DNA of 64,000 nt from an uncultured Burkholderiales bacterium (GTDB lineage: Bacteria > Pseudomonadota > Gammaproteobacteria > Burkholderiales > Burkholderiaceae_C): positions 47,855 to 111,854 of the forward strand of contig CAIRBP010000112.1 in the NCBI GenBank assembly GCA_903876885.1. Reading direction: 5' to 3'. Position 1 is the stretch's first letter. Every line of letters starts with the position of its first letter. Shown in pieces: positions 1 to 8,497 of this stretch. A model generated the notes under the pieces. It worked only from the letters and a program-made list of their open reading frames with translations. It did not search any database and was not told where the DNA came from. The translations under genes were made by a program, and so were the position numbers.

Positions 1-801
1 AACCCAAATCGCACTTTTGAGCTCAAAAGCCAAGGAATTACGGCTATCACTGGGGACTTAGATCATGCAAGAACCCTGTCCAGGCTGAGCGGACTGTGTA
101 CTCGCTTAGTGCATCTAGCTCCTCCACCCGGCCAAGGAGCGGAGGATTGGAGAACGAGAAATCTAATCCATACACTTTTAAAACGCTCACCCCCTGTGCA
201 CTGCGTTTACGCATCGACAAGCGGGGTCTACGGAGACTGCTCGGGGGACTGGGTAAGTGAGACGAGAGCACTAAACCCAATTACAGAGAGGGCCAAGCGC
301 AGGGTTCACGCAGAAGCTTTGATGAGATTTTTCGTCAACCTGCTCATCGGCTCGCCCACCTCCCCTCGCCTCACAACGCTTAGGGTGCCAGGCATTTACG
401 CACTAAACAGAGAGCAAGGCACGCCTGAGGGCAGACTTAAAAGAGGTACGCCAGTGTTGGATGCCAAATCAGATGTTTATACCAATCACATACAAGCCGA
501 TGATTTAGCAAGGGCTTGTTGGCTAGCTCTTTGGAGAGGGCCCAATAACAGGGCTATCAACACAAGCGATGACTCACACATGAAGATGGCCGAGTACATG
601 GACTGGGCTGCAGACCGTTTTGGTGTTGCTCGCCCACCCCGAATCAGCTTGGAGGCTGCACTTGAGGTGATGAATCCCATGCAACTTAGCTTCATGCAAG
701 AGTCTAGACGGCTAGTCAACATCAGGCTCAAAAATGAATTGAAGCTAAAGCTTTTATACCCTACCATCAAAGAGGGACTGAGTGTCCCCAAAGATAGTTA
801 A
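1..801 (+). CDS. NAD-dependent epimerase/dehydratase family protein, 5' partial
   Basis: The reading frame is open from base 1, so the N-terminus with the Rossmann GxxGxxG motif lies outside the window; a start at GTG 109 would only be internal. The visible part has the extended-SDR signature VYASTSGVYGD followed by a Val-x-Glu and a Pro, as in sugar-nucleotide epimerase-like proteins of the YeeZ type. The usual YxxxK catalytic pair is not present: the matching stretch reads TERAKRR. This suggests an atypical SDR that may bind nucleotide without classical catalysis. It is convergent with the flavin oxidoreductase gene downstream. Substrate unknown. Confidence 0.8.
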   Translation, partial: NPNRTFELKSQGITAITGDLDHARTLSRLSGLCTRLVHLAPPPGQGAEDWRTRNLIHTLLKRSPPVHCVYASTSGVYGDCSGDWVSETRALNPITERAKRRVHAEALMRFFVNLLIGSPTSPRLTTLRVPGIYALNREQGTPEGRLKRGTPVLDAKSDVYTNHIQADDLARACWLALWRGPNNRAINTSDDSHMKMAEYMDWAADRFGVARPPRISLEAALEVMNPMQLSFMQESRRLVNIRLKNELKLKLLYPTIKEGLSVPKDS

Positions 802-812
802 TACTTACCAGT

Positions 813-859
813 TAACCCAGGTCAGCTCACTTAATTTGCCGACTCACTTAACTGGGTTA
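813..859. terminator. Inverted repeat between convergent genes, possible terminator
   Basis: TAACCCAG at 813-820 is exactly complementary to CTGGGTTA at 852-859, with a 31-base loop, in the 59-base gap between two convergent genes. No T-run follows, so intrinsic termination is uncertain. Confidence 0.35.
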
Positions 860-860
860 C

Positions 861-1991
861 CTAGCGCATCCCCATCCCAGAGATATCAAATATGTGCTGT
901 GCCTCTCTGGGCAAACAACGCCAGTACTGAGCCATAGCGGGTACCTTCGCGTTAAGCGCTGCTGCGGCCTCCCAACCCCAACGCGGCTTATAAAGAAATG
1001 CACGTGCAAGAGCTACTAAATCAGCTTCGCCGTTCTTAATAATATCGTCCGCTTGGTGTGGATCAGTGATCAGTCCTACTGCAGTCGTTGTCAGGCCACT
1101 GCGCTCTTTAGCTAGTTTTGCAAAGGGCACTTGGTAGTTAGGACCAATCGCTATTTTCTGATTTTGTGCAACTCCACCTGATGAGATGTGAACAAAATCT
1201 GCTCCTGCAGTCTTAAGAATCAAAGATAAATCAGCTGTCTCCTCAGGCGTCCACCCACCGTCCACCCAGTCGGTGGCGGAGATACGCACACCCAAAGCGC
1301 CTTTAAACACCGCTCTTACTTCCTTGAAAACTTCCATTAAAAAACGAATGCGGTTATCAAAAGACCCGCCGTACTGATCGGTTCGTTGATTGGATACGGG
1401 CGATAAGAATTGGTGCAACAAGTAACCATGCGCTGCGTGCAACTCTAAAGCATCTATACCCATCTTTTGGGAGTATGAGCCGCCCTTTACAAATCCAGAG
1501 ATGATCCGCTCCATTTGCTCAGCATCTAAGGCGTGAGGCGCTCGTTCAGTGTTTAGGTGAGGGACTGCGGAGGGTCCCCAAGTCTCCCACCCTGCATCAA
1601 CCCCTTGCCCAACTGCAAGCAACTGCCCTCCCGCCCAAGGCACTGCACTGGAGGCCTTGCGCCCCGCGTGAGCAAGTTGAATGCACACTGGAACTCGTGG
1701 TGCAATTGCACGAGCTCGGCTTAAATGGCTCTCAATAGATGCGGCGTGTGCATCGTCCCACAAACCTAAACACTTGGGGGTGATTCGCCCCTCAGGAGTT
1801 ACCGCAGTGGCCTCTATCGTAAACATGCCAGCACCACTATTGAGCAAATTGGCCCAGTGCATTAGATGCCAATCATTGGGATGACCGTCCACTGCAGCGT
1901 ACTGGCACATTGGAGCTACTACGATACGGTTGTCCAAATGAACAGTTCCTTGTGGCGCACTAAGGTCGAGGGGAGAAAATAAATGACTCAT
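861..1991 (-). CDS. NADH:flavin oxidoreductase, Old Yellow Enzyme family (YqjM/NamA-like)
   Basis: A 376-residue TIM-barrel flavoenzyme of the OYE family, which reduces activated C=C bonds (enones, nitro-olefins) with NAD(P)H and FMN. Visible signatures are VAPMCQY near the N-terminus, the substrate-binding HAAHGYLLHQFLSP with the following YGGS, the FMN-phosphate region near HISSGG, and VALARAFLYKPRW at the C-terminus. The length fits the YqjM-like class. ATG 1991 is in line with the conserved N-terminus. The promoter region to the right contains a short palindrome at 2028-2044 that could be an operator. It is probably cytosolic; the physiological substrate cannot be read from the sequence. 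Confidence 0.92.
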   Translation of the reverse strand: MSHLFSPLDLSAPQGTVHLDNRIVVAPMCQYAAVDGHPNDWHLMHWANLLNSGAGMFTIEATAVTPEGRITPKCLGLWDDAHAASIESHLSRARAIAPRVPVCIQLAHAGRKASSAVPWAGGQLLAVGQGVDAGWETWGPSAVPHLNTERAPHALDAEQMERIISGFVKGGSYSQKMGIDALELHAAHGYLLHQFLSPVSNQRTDQYGGSFDNRIRFLMEVFKEVRAVFKGALGVRISATDWVDGGWTPEETADLSLILKTAGADFVHISSGGVAQNQKIAIGPNYQVPFAKLAKERSGLTTTAVGLITDPHQADDIIKNGEADLVALARAFLYKPRWGWEAAAALNAKVPAMAQYWRCLPREAQHIFDISGMGMR

Positions 1992-2027
1992 GAATGTCTT
2001 TTGTAGATGTAGAGAAAAAATGAAGTA

Positions 2028-2044
2028 ACTGCACTATATGCAGT
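2028..2044. promoter_or_regulatory. Palindrome upstream of the OYE gene, operator candidate
   Basis: ACTGCA and TGCAGT form perfect 6-base arms around the 5-base spacer CTATA, 37 bases before the OYE start codon. OYE genes are often controlled by TetR- or other one-component repressors bound at such sites, but no regulator gene is adjacent. Confidence 0.3.
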
Positions 2045-2183
2045 GATTGCTTTAATTGCCTTGATTAAGACGGCTTAACGCAGATCTTCCAACTTTAACT
2101 GAGTTTCCAACATCTTGTCCCTAAAGCCCTTTGATTCCCTGTCGATCTAAAGGGTGCTAAAAAAGCAAATTACAGTCAACCAA

Positions 2184-3620
2184 ATGCGTTTTATTAATAC
2201 TTTAAAACTAATCTCATCCCTTCTTAGTGTCACCCTTCTCATTTCGTGTGGCGGGGGTGGAGGCGGGAGCTCGACAATTGCATCAGGACAAACTCTTGGC
2301 CATGCAACACAAACAGGTAGTTTCATAGATAGTGCGGTGAGCGGAATTACCTATAAGACTGGCACACAAACTGGCGTTACAGATCAGAACGGCAACTATG
2401 TGTACGTACCGGGCGAGAAGGTGACATTCTCAATCGGGGCCATTACGTTTCCCTCCATACCTGCAATGTCAACGGTCACTCCTTTAAACATGAGTTCGAC
2501 TGCCTCACTCAGTGACCCAGTTGTGACCAACGTTGCGTACTTGCTTCAATCTTTAGACCAAAACAACGCCCCCGATGACGGCATCCAAATAGACAGCCGC
2601 GATGCAGCACTTGCGACCAGTAATGTTAATTTCAATCAAGATCCAAGTAGCTTTGCAGCCGATCCAGCAGTGGTTCAAATCATCGCAGCAGTAGACAAAA
2701 TAAAGAACACACCGTCTAAAACAACCACCACAAGTGCGACCGCCCATTTTGGTAAAACTCTTTTGGGTTTGGTGGACTCAGGCGCTATTCCCTCCTTAGG
2801 ATGCGATACAGTAAATACACCTGTCGTCATCAGCCGCACTAATTACTCAACCAATTTTTGGGGAAACGTTGTGGTTAAGCCTACCGATAAGAACGGGTTT
2901 ATTTATGGAGGAGACTTTCGCAACATTGGATCAAATCCCGCAGGAGCGTTTGGTTGGTATCAACCCAAAGCAGACTCCAACGAGCTCACCATTGCACAAA
3001 ACAGCGGTCAATGGGATCCAGTTTACTCACCCAAATACGATATTTGGCTCCAACACTCTCAAAACACCAACATAGTGATGCGTATTGCAGTCACTCCTTT
3101 GCCCCAAGAGACAGCAACGACACCTAAATATATCGGTACAGCGATCTATCTTATGTACATCGGACCAGCAGGTACTTATTTAGATTTTCAATTTGAGAGT
3201 GGTAGCGTCCCCGTCGCTTACTTCTCATACATTGGTACCGACCCTTCAACTTTTTTCACGGGCACTGCTGGCATGGACGGTATTGTTGGAAACGCTGATG
3301 ATGGTGTTTTGCCAAGTGGCATGAGTCAAATTTGGCTGCAACACCAACCTGGACAGGCAAATTTCCCGCTTAATATGCATATGGGGGGCACAACCCCCTA
3401 CGGCAGATTGATCAATTCTTCTGAATGTCTTCTCACGCCGGGCGGATCGGTACAACTTTGGGGAGCTCCATCAACCAACTCAGATTTGCTGTTCAGTCCC
3501 AACAGTGTCAGAAACTTTTGGGGAAGTGATGCACCCTTGTATACCGACACAAATGGCTACCAAGGAGCTATGGGGATTCGCAACGGAGTTCAGTTTGTAT
3601 CAGTTGTTAAATCAAATTAA
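2184..3620 (+). CDS. Secreted lipoprotein of unknown function
   Basis: Starting at ATG 2184, the product of about 478 residues has a lipoprotein signal: basic n-region, hydrophobic core and lipobox LISC, followed by a polyglycine tether and a Ser-rich stretch. A GTG at 2154 in the same frame would add ten residues before the signal; it has no clear ribosome site at proper spacing, so 2184 is preferred. Residues soon after the tether (GSFIDSAVSGITYKTGT, then GVTDQNGNYVYVPG) resemble the short beta-sandwich unit found near the start of many proteobacterial surface lipoproteins. The rest is rich in Asn, Thr, Gly and aromatic residues, with no catalytic motif I recognise. Likely anchored in the outer membrane. 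It ends 8 bases before the convergent creatininase-like gene. Confidence 0.8.
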   Translation: MRFINTLKLISSLLSVTLLISCGGGGGGSSTIASGQTLGHATQTGSFIDSAVSGITYKTGTQTGVTDQNGNYVYVPGEKVTFSIGAITFPSIPAMSTVTPLNMSSTASLSDPVVTNVAYLLQSLDQNNAPDDGIQIDSRDAALATSNVNFNQDPSSFAADPAVVQIIAAVDKIKNTPSKTTTTSATAHFGKTLLGLVDSGAIPSLGCDTVNTPVVISRTNYSTNFWGNVVVKPTDKNGFIYGGDFRNIGSNPAGAFGWYQPKADSNELTIAQNSGQWDPVYSPKYDIWLQHSQNTNIVMRIAVTPLPQETATTPKYIGTAIYLMYIGPAGTYLDFQFESGSVPVAYFSYIGTDPSTFFTGTAGMDGIVGNADDGVLPSGMSQIWLQHQPGQANFPLNMHMGGTTPYGRLINSSECLLTPGGSVQLWGAPSTNSDLLFSPNSVRNFWGSDAPLYTDTNGYQGAMGIRNGVQFVSVVKSN

Positions 3621-3628
3621 TTGGATTT

Positions 3629-4504
3629 TCAGTGCCTTGACGTTATGAACGTTCTGAGTTGCTGTGTCCCTGCTTTAACCCTAAGATCCATCATCTCCCG
3701 CCCCAACAAAGCGCTTGCAAGTTCTGGCTTACCTGTTGCGCCCGAATCCTTAGTCAGCGATTTAAGTAATTTTGGTCTTAATGCCTCAGGACGAACAAAC
3801 CAAAGCTCAGACGTATCAGCAACGCCTGCGTGATCGCCCCAGTCGCTTTGAATTATCCCGGCTCGGTTTAACACCATTGCCTCAATACTCGCATCGTAAT
3901 ACGCATTTAAATTCACCACCCTAACTCCATAGGGCTCCCAAGCTTTAGTTAAATTTTGAGCCACCAACTCTTGTACCGGCATGCTTTGACCGTGATCGGC
4001 CATGAGCACAATTAATTTAAAACCTGACATATAAAGTGAGGTTGAAATATCAATCAAAGATTTAGCGAAAGTATCCTCGCTAAGAGCGATAGTGCCTGGA
4101 TACAACAAATTTCCGCTTGGACGCTCAAAGCCGCCCTCGGGCACAAAGGGCAAAATAGGGGCCACAAGAGTGAGTCCAACCTCCTGAGCAACCCGCATTG
4201 CTGCGTACTGAACTATGAAATTATGCTTACCCATAGTGAGCTGTGGACCGCCTTGCTCTGTTCCACCGGTTGGAACGATGACGGTTGTATAGCCTTCTTT
4301 TAGCTTCGCGGCAAGCTCGGGCCAAGTAAGATTCTCTAGCAAGTGGTCTTGAACATTCTTTCTAACTGCTTTAGTGGAATTCTTCTGCTGAATTGCACCG
4401 GGCGCAAGGGTGAAATTATTGGTTTGCGCCGAAATTTCACCCATATAAGTAAAATACAGGGTGATGAGTATCAACACAGTTTTTAGCCCAAAGGTAGATT
4501 TCAT
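3629..4504 (-). CDS. Exported creatininase-family protein with altered metal ligands
   Basis: A 291-residue protein with a cleavable signal peptide (hydrophobic stretch about residues 8-24, cleavage likely after SAQ) and a creatininase/MftE-like amidohydrolase domain. Canonical members read GxxEQHGPHLPxxTD and use the Glu, His and Asp as zinc or manganese ligands. Here the stretch reads GTEQGGPQLTMGKHN (residues 81-95), so the Pro-His is Pro-Gln at residue 88 and the TD motif is replaced by KHN. The later metal-site segment reads DHGQS (170-174) and HAGVADTSELW, with Asp for the usual Glu. The fold assignment is good; substrate and even catalysis are uncertain. Export is uncommon for this mostly cytosolic family. 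Confidence 0.8.
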   Translation of the reverse strand: MKSTFGLKTVLILITLYFTYMGEISAQTNNFTLAPGAIQQKNSTKAVRKNVQDHLLENLTWPELAAKLKEGYTTVIVPTGGTEQGGPQLTMGKHNFIVQYAAMRVAQEVGLTLVAPILPFVPEGGFERPSGNLLYPGTIALSEDTFAKSLIDISTSLYMSGFKLIVLMADHGQSMPVQELVAQNLTKAWEPYGVRVVNLNAYYDASIEAMVLNRAGIIQSDWGDHAGVADTSELWFVRPEALRPKLLKSLTKDSGATGKPELASALLGREMMDLRVKAGTQQLRTFITSRH

Positions 4505-4693
4505 CGGTTTATCGCTCCCTGCTTGAGGGAATTTTCAAAAAAGGAAACATAGGTTTCATGGGCTGCGGACTAAAAAATCGCAATACCGGATAATAGCGTC
4601 AAACACCATGAATTCATATGAGCACTGCTTATCTTTTAAGTATCTTAATTTCAAAGAAGCTCAGAATATTTTAATAAACCATCTTACGTCGCT

Positions 4694-5746
4694 ATGCCAG
4701 ATTTCAACAACCTAACTTGGATTTACGAATGGGTATATCAATTTGTATTCCAATTGACTTTGGCAATTACTGCGCCCTTAACCTCGACTTCAGACATTTA
4801 CTGGGCTTACCTATTAAGCGCCCTAGTTCTTGGGGTTGGGGTAACCTACCGTAGACGCACCTTAGCTAGCAAAGAGCACACTGAGTCATTTCAATCGATT
4901 GGGTTTTGGCGCTCATTCCAGTCAAAATACTTGTCCAAAAAGCTATGGGGGCATCCGTCTGCCCTCCTTGACATGCGTTACTACGTGGTTAACGCAATCG
5001 TCTTCCCTCTTCTTTTTGCACCTCTTGCGCTGCAAAGTCAAACTGTAGATCATTTTTTAAAGGTATGGTTTGAAAAAATCATCCAAATTACGCCGGCAAA
5101 TATATTGACCTCAGGCTCCTTTGAGGACATCGCCACAAAATTAGTTTATACGCTTGTGTTCTTTGTGGCCTACGACGGCGGACGGTTCATCGCTCACAGC
5201 CTCCTCCATGATGTTAAGTGGTTGTGGGAGTTTCATAAAATCCATCACTCCGCACAGGTTCTCACACCTTTCACTACTTTTAGAGTTCACCCTGTCGATT
5301 TAATGGTAATGGTGAGCGTACCTGCTCTCACGACTGGTATCGTTACCTGGTTGTTTCATGTGACCGTATCCCCCGAAATTGGTTTTTATACGCTTTTGAA
5401 TTTGCACGTTTTCATCTGTTTATTTAACTTTATTGACAACATTCGGCACTGGAATGTTTGGGTAACTTATCCTGCTCCGTTAAACAAATGGTTTATCAGT
5501 CCTGCTCACCACCAACTTCACCACAGCGCTGACCCTAAGCACTGGGGCTGTAACAGGGGTTTTGAATTGGCAATTTGGGACCATTTGTATAAAACAGCAA
5601 TAACACCAAGCGTCTTAGAGCAAGACGTTAAATTCGGTCTTGGCGATGGAGACGATTTAAGCTGGAGAACGATTGGTCAACTTTATATAAATCCATTCAA
5701 AAACTTGCTTATTAGAGGCTTTACCTCCACAAAGCAAAGCTACTGA
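4694..5746 (+). CDS. Sterol desaturase / fatty acid hydroxylase superfamily membrane protein
   Basis: A 350-residue integral membrane di-iron enzyme. Hydrophobic segments surround three histidine clusters typical of the superfamily: HSLLH, then HKIHH about ten residues later, and HQLHH near the C-terminus, which ligate a di-iron centre in the membrane-embedded hydroxylases. Family members hydroxylate or desaturate lipid chains or sterols using oxygen. The sequence continues with ADPKHWGCNRGFELAIWDH, the usual tail of bacterial members. Transcribed alone between a divergent creatininase homologue and the CDF exporter. The substrate cannot be assigned. A second homologue occurs at 47.4 kb with different flanks. 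Confidence 0.85.
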   Translation: MPDFNNLTWIYEWVYQFVFQLTLAITAPLTSTSDIYWAYLLSALVLGVGVTYRRRTLASKEHTESFQSIGFWRSFQSKYLSKKLWGHPSALLDMRYYVVNAIVFPLLFAPLALQSQTVDHFLKVWFEKIIQITPANILTSGSFEDIATKLVYTLVFFVAYDGGRFIAHSLLHDVKWLWEFHKIHHSAQVLTPFTTFRVHPVDLMVMVSVPALTTGIVTWLFHVTVSPEIGFYTLLNLHVFICLFNFIDNIRHWNVWVTYPAPLNKWFISPAHHQLHHSADPKHWGCNRGFELAIWDHLYKTAITPSVLEQDVKFGLGDGDDLSWRTIGQLYINPFKNLLIRGFTSTKQSY

Positions 5747-5877
5747 ACATGAGTAATTGGGATCAAAGGCTTGTGAAACGACCTGTTAAGCATTAATACT
5801 GAAGAAAACCAATAATTTAGAGATAAGTTACTAATCCAGCAAGTTGAGTTGAAATATTTTCTTGGTAAGATTGACTG

Positions 5878-6774
5878 ATGAATGATTTACACGAAGACTC
5901 TGAGGTTGATTCATCAGAAAAAAATCAAGCAGCCCAAAAAAGTACGTGGGTAAGTATCGCTGTAAACGTTGGATTAACTGTTTCCCAGATTGCTGCAGGT
6001 TTTATGTCTGGTTCCCAGGGCTTGATCGCTGATGGAATTCACTCGTCTGCAGATTTGGTGTCTGACTTTGTTGTACTACTCGCTAATCACCACAGTGGCA
6101 TGGACGCAGATGAGGACCATCAATATGGCCATCAAAGATATGAAACCGCAGCCTCACTCTTCCTTGGTGTTTCTCTTTTAGTGGTTGGCATTGGAATGCT
6201 GTTTAAAGCAGGCGAAAAAATTATTGATCCTGTATTTGCAGGAACTATCTCAATCACCGCTTTATATGTAGCCTTAGGTTCTTTGATCACGAAAGAACTA
6301 CTCTTCAGGTATATGCTCTCAGTTGCCAAAAGAGTTCGGTCTTCAATGCTTGTTGCGAATGCTTGGCATGCAAGGTCTGATGCAGCCTCTTCGCTTGTAG
6401 TCTCGGTAGGTATTGTGGGGGCGTTGTTTGGCTATCCCATACTCGATTCTGTTGGTGCTTTGATTGTGGGACTCATGGTAGCTAAAATGGGCGCACAGTT
6501 TAGCTGGGATTCATTAAACGATTTAATGGACCGAGCAGCCTCAAAGGAAGAGTACAACAAAATTGTAGAAATCATTTCATCAACTCCTGGCGTACAGGGT
6601 TGTCACGATATAAGAACTCGCAAAATGGGCGATATGATTCTCGTAGATGTTCATATCGAAGTTGATGCAAATGTCACAGTAAGAGTGGGTCACGATATAG
6701 CTTTTGAGGCAGCCAAACGAGTCACTGACTCAATGCCAGTCCTTAATGTAATGACTCATATTGATCCCGTTTAA
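5878..6774 (+). CDS. Cation diffusion facilitator (CDF) metal efflux protein
   Basis: A 298-residue CDF transporter that exports divalent metal (Zn, Fe, Cd or Co) in exchange for protons across the inner membrane. TM2 carries HxxxD (H55, D59) and TM5 carries HxxxD (H164, D168), the four residues that form the transport site. The DEDHQYGHQRYE loop between TM2 and TM3 matches the second metal-site region of FieF/YiiP. The C-terminal cytoplasmic domain ends with DVHIEVD and MTHIDP, the usual ferredoxin-like dimer module. The N-terminal 20 residues are acidic and polar. Two HxxxD motifs suggest zinc over iron, which is an inference. The cytochrome b561 gene starts 10 bases after its stop codon. 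Confidence 0.93.
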   Translation: MNDLHEDSEVDSSEKNQAAQKSTWVSIAVNVGLTVSQIAAGFMSGSQGLIADGIHSSADLVSDFVVLLANHHSGMDADEDHQYGHQRYETAASLFLGVSLLVVGIGMLFKAGEKIIDPVFAGTISITALYVALGSLITKELLFRYMLSVAKRVRSSMLVANAWHARSDAASSLVVSVGIVGALFGYPILDSVGALIVGLMVAKMGAQFSWDSLNDLMDRAASKEEYNKIVEIISSTPGVQGCHDIRTRKMGDMILVDVHIEVDANVTVRVGHDIAFEAAKRVTDSMPVLNVMTHIDPV

Positions 6775-6784
6775 AGGTATAACG

Positions 6785-7312
6785 ATGACAACTGATAATG
6801 TCTACGACACAAAAACAATTTACTACCACTGGATTAGCGCAGCAATTATTTTGCTCCTGTGGTTTGTTGGTCAAAACATTGATTCCTTTGAAAAAGGTGA
6901 CCCCAGAGTAATCGTTAGAAGCCTGCACATAACGTTTGGGCTTATTCTTGCAATAGTTTTGGCATTAAGAGTAAGTTGGAAGGTGCGGGGTGGGGAAAAA
7001 TTACCTCAACCTGAAGGAATTCAAGGGAAAATCACTCAAGGCACTCACCATTTACTCTACGCATTAATTGGAATAACCATACTGATAGGAATTTTTGCAG
7101 TTTGGGTACGAGGAGATAACCTTTTCAATTTATTTACAGTGCCAGCCTTCAACACTACAGACGAAGACTTAGAAGACAATGTTGTAGAACTTCACGAGTT
7201 CTTTGCAAATTCACTTCTGATTTTCGCGGCCGCTCACGCATTACTTGCTGTTTGGCACCACAAGATACTCAAGGACGGTATCTTAAAAAGAATGTGGCCA
7301 AGCTTGAAGTGA
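6785..7312 (+). CDS. Cytochrome b561 family protein
   Basis: About 175 residues with four predicted transmembrane helices. His residues suited to haem ligation occur in YYHWISA (TM1), RSLHITFG (TM2), THHLLYA (TM3) and AAAHALLAVWHH (TM4), the pattern of bacterial di-haem b561 proteins that oxidise ubiquinol or pass electrons to periplasmic acceptors. ATG 6785 is preferred over the in-frame ATG at 6761, which lies inside the CDF gene, because AAAGGT at 6774-6779 is a well-placed ribosome site. The short gap suggests co-transcription with the CDF exporter. Confidence 0.88.
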   Translation: MTTDNVYDTKTIYYHWISAAIILLLWFVGQNIDSFEKGDPRVIVRSLHITFGLILAIVLALRVSWKVRGGEKLPQPEGIQGKITQGTHHLLYALIGITILIGIFAVWVRGDNLFNLFTVPAFNTTDEDLEDNVVELHEFFANSLLIFAAAHALLAVWHHKILKDGILKRMWPSLK

Positions 7313-7399
7313 TTCTTGTCTTGTTTAATTAAAGCTGGTCTCGCCAGAACCATAAAAAATAAGATTAGGTCTGGACTTAATCATTGATAAGTAAATCAA

Positions 7400-7487
7400 T
7401 GGTGCCGGGGGCCGGACTCGAACCGGCACGGTGTTTAGCACCGGCAGATTTTGAATCTGCTGCGTCTACCAATTTCGCCACTCCGGC
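7400..7487 (-). tRNA. tRNA-Leu (anticodon CAA)
   Basis: Read on the minus strand from 7487, the molecule starts GCCGGAG, has a D-arm containing GGTAGACGC, an anticodon stem GCAGA/TCTGC with loop TTCAAAA (anticodon CAA, reads UUG), a class II variable arm, a T-arm GCCGG-TTCGAGT-CCGGC, and an encoded 3' CCA at 7400-7402. The acceptor strands are GCCGGAG and CCCCGGC, which leaves an A6:C67 mismatch inside an otherwise paired stem. The 88-base length and long variable arm fit tRNA-Leu. Confidence 0.96.
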
Positions 7488-7594
7488 AACGAAGTGAGTC
7501 ATAAATTATGGCACAGTATAGCCCTGGTTTCAATATTTACTCCAACAAAACGTGATAATTGAGCCCGAACCTAGGCTTAATCAATTAAATAGAC

Positions 7595-8497
7595 ATGCAA
7601 TATCCCACCTTAGAGTCCACCATTGGACGTACGCCTCTTGTTGCCTTGCAAAGGCTCAATAAACAAGAAAACGCATCCAGAGGTAACGTCATACTCGCAA
7701 AGTTGGAAGGTAATAACCCAGCAGGTTCTGTCAAGGACCGGCCCGCAATGTCAATGATTAGTAGAGCCCAAGAACGCGGTGAAATCAAAGTGGGTGATAC
7801 TCTTATTGAGGCAACTTCGGGGAACACCGGTATTGCTCTCGCGATGGCTGCAGCCATAAAGGGTTTTAAGATGATCCTCATCATGCCTGAGGATTTATCC
7901 ATTGAGCGAGCGCAGACCATGAAAGCTTTTGGGGCAGAGCTTATTTTGACACCCAAGAGCATCGGTATGGAGGGAGCTCGTGACTTGGCACTTCAAATGC
8001 AAAAAGAGGGTAAAGGCTTGGTTCTGGATCAATTTGCAAACGCAGACAATCCAAGAATTCATTTCGAAACTACAGGCCCTGAGATATGGAGTGACACGGT
8101 AGGTGAAGTCACCCATTTTGTAAGCGCAATGGGCACTACGGGCACAATTACAGGCGTATCTCAGTATTTGAAATCCAAAAATTCAAACATCCAAATCATC
8201 GGAGCTCAGCCAAGTGAGGGCTCCCGAATTCCTGGAATTCGTAAATGGGCGACTGAGTATTTACCTAAAATTTACGATCCAACGCATGTAGATGAAATCA
8301 AGCTTGTCAGCCAATCGGATGCGGAGGATATGTGCAGACGTTTGGCCAAAGAAGAAGGAATATTTGCGGGCGTCTCCGCTGCTGGGGCCTGCTGGGTTGC
8401 GCTTGAATTATCCAAGCAGATTACAAATGCGACCATTGTCTTTATAGTGTGCGATAGAGGCGACAGATATCTGTCAACTGGAGTGTTCCCAGCATGA
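7595..8497 (+). CDS. cysM: Cysteine synthase B (O-acetylserine sulfhydrylase)
   Basis: A 300-residue PLP enzyme that makes L-cysteine from O-acetylserine and sulfide; CysM types also accept thiosulfate. The PLP lysine is K47 in NPAGSVKDRP, the phosphate-binding loop is seen as SAMGTTGTITG, and the asparagine loop as EATSGNTGIA. The C-terminal ICDRGDRYLS-like ending (VCDRGDRYLS here) is characteristic of CysM rather than CysK. Its stop overlaps the NUDIX start by four bases, so the two are probably translationally coupled. Confidence 0.93.
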   Translation: MQYPTLESTIGRTPLVALQRLNKQENASRGNVILAKLEGNNPAGSVKDRPAMSMISRAQERGEIKVGDTLIEATSGNTGIALAMAAAIKGFKMILIMPEDLSIERAQTMKAFGAELILTPKSIGMEGARDLALQMQKEGKGLVLDQFANADNPRIHFETTGPEIWSDTVGEVTHFVSAMGTTGTITGVSQYLKSKNSNIQIIGAQPSEGSRIPGIRKWATEYLPKIYDPTHVDEIKLVSQSDAEDMCRRLAKEEGIFAGVSAAGACWVALELSKQITNATIVFIVCDRGDRYLSTGVFPA

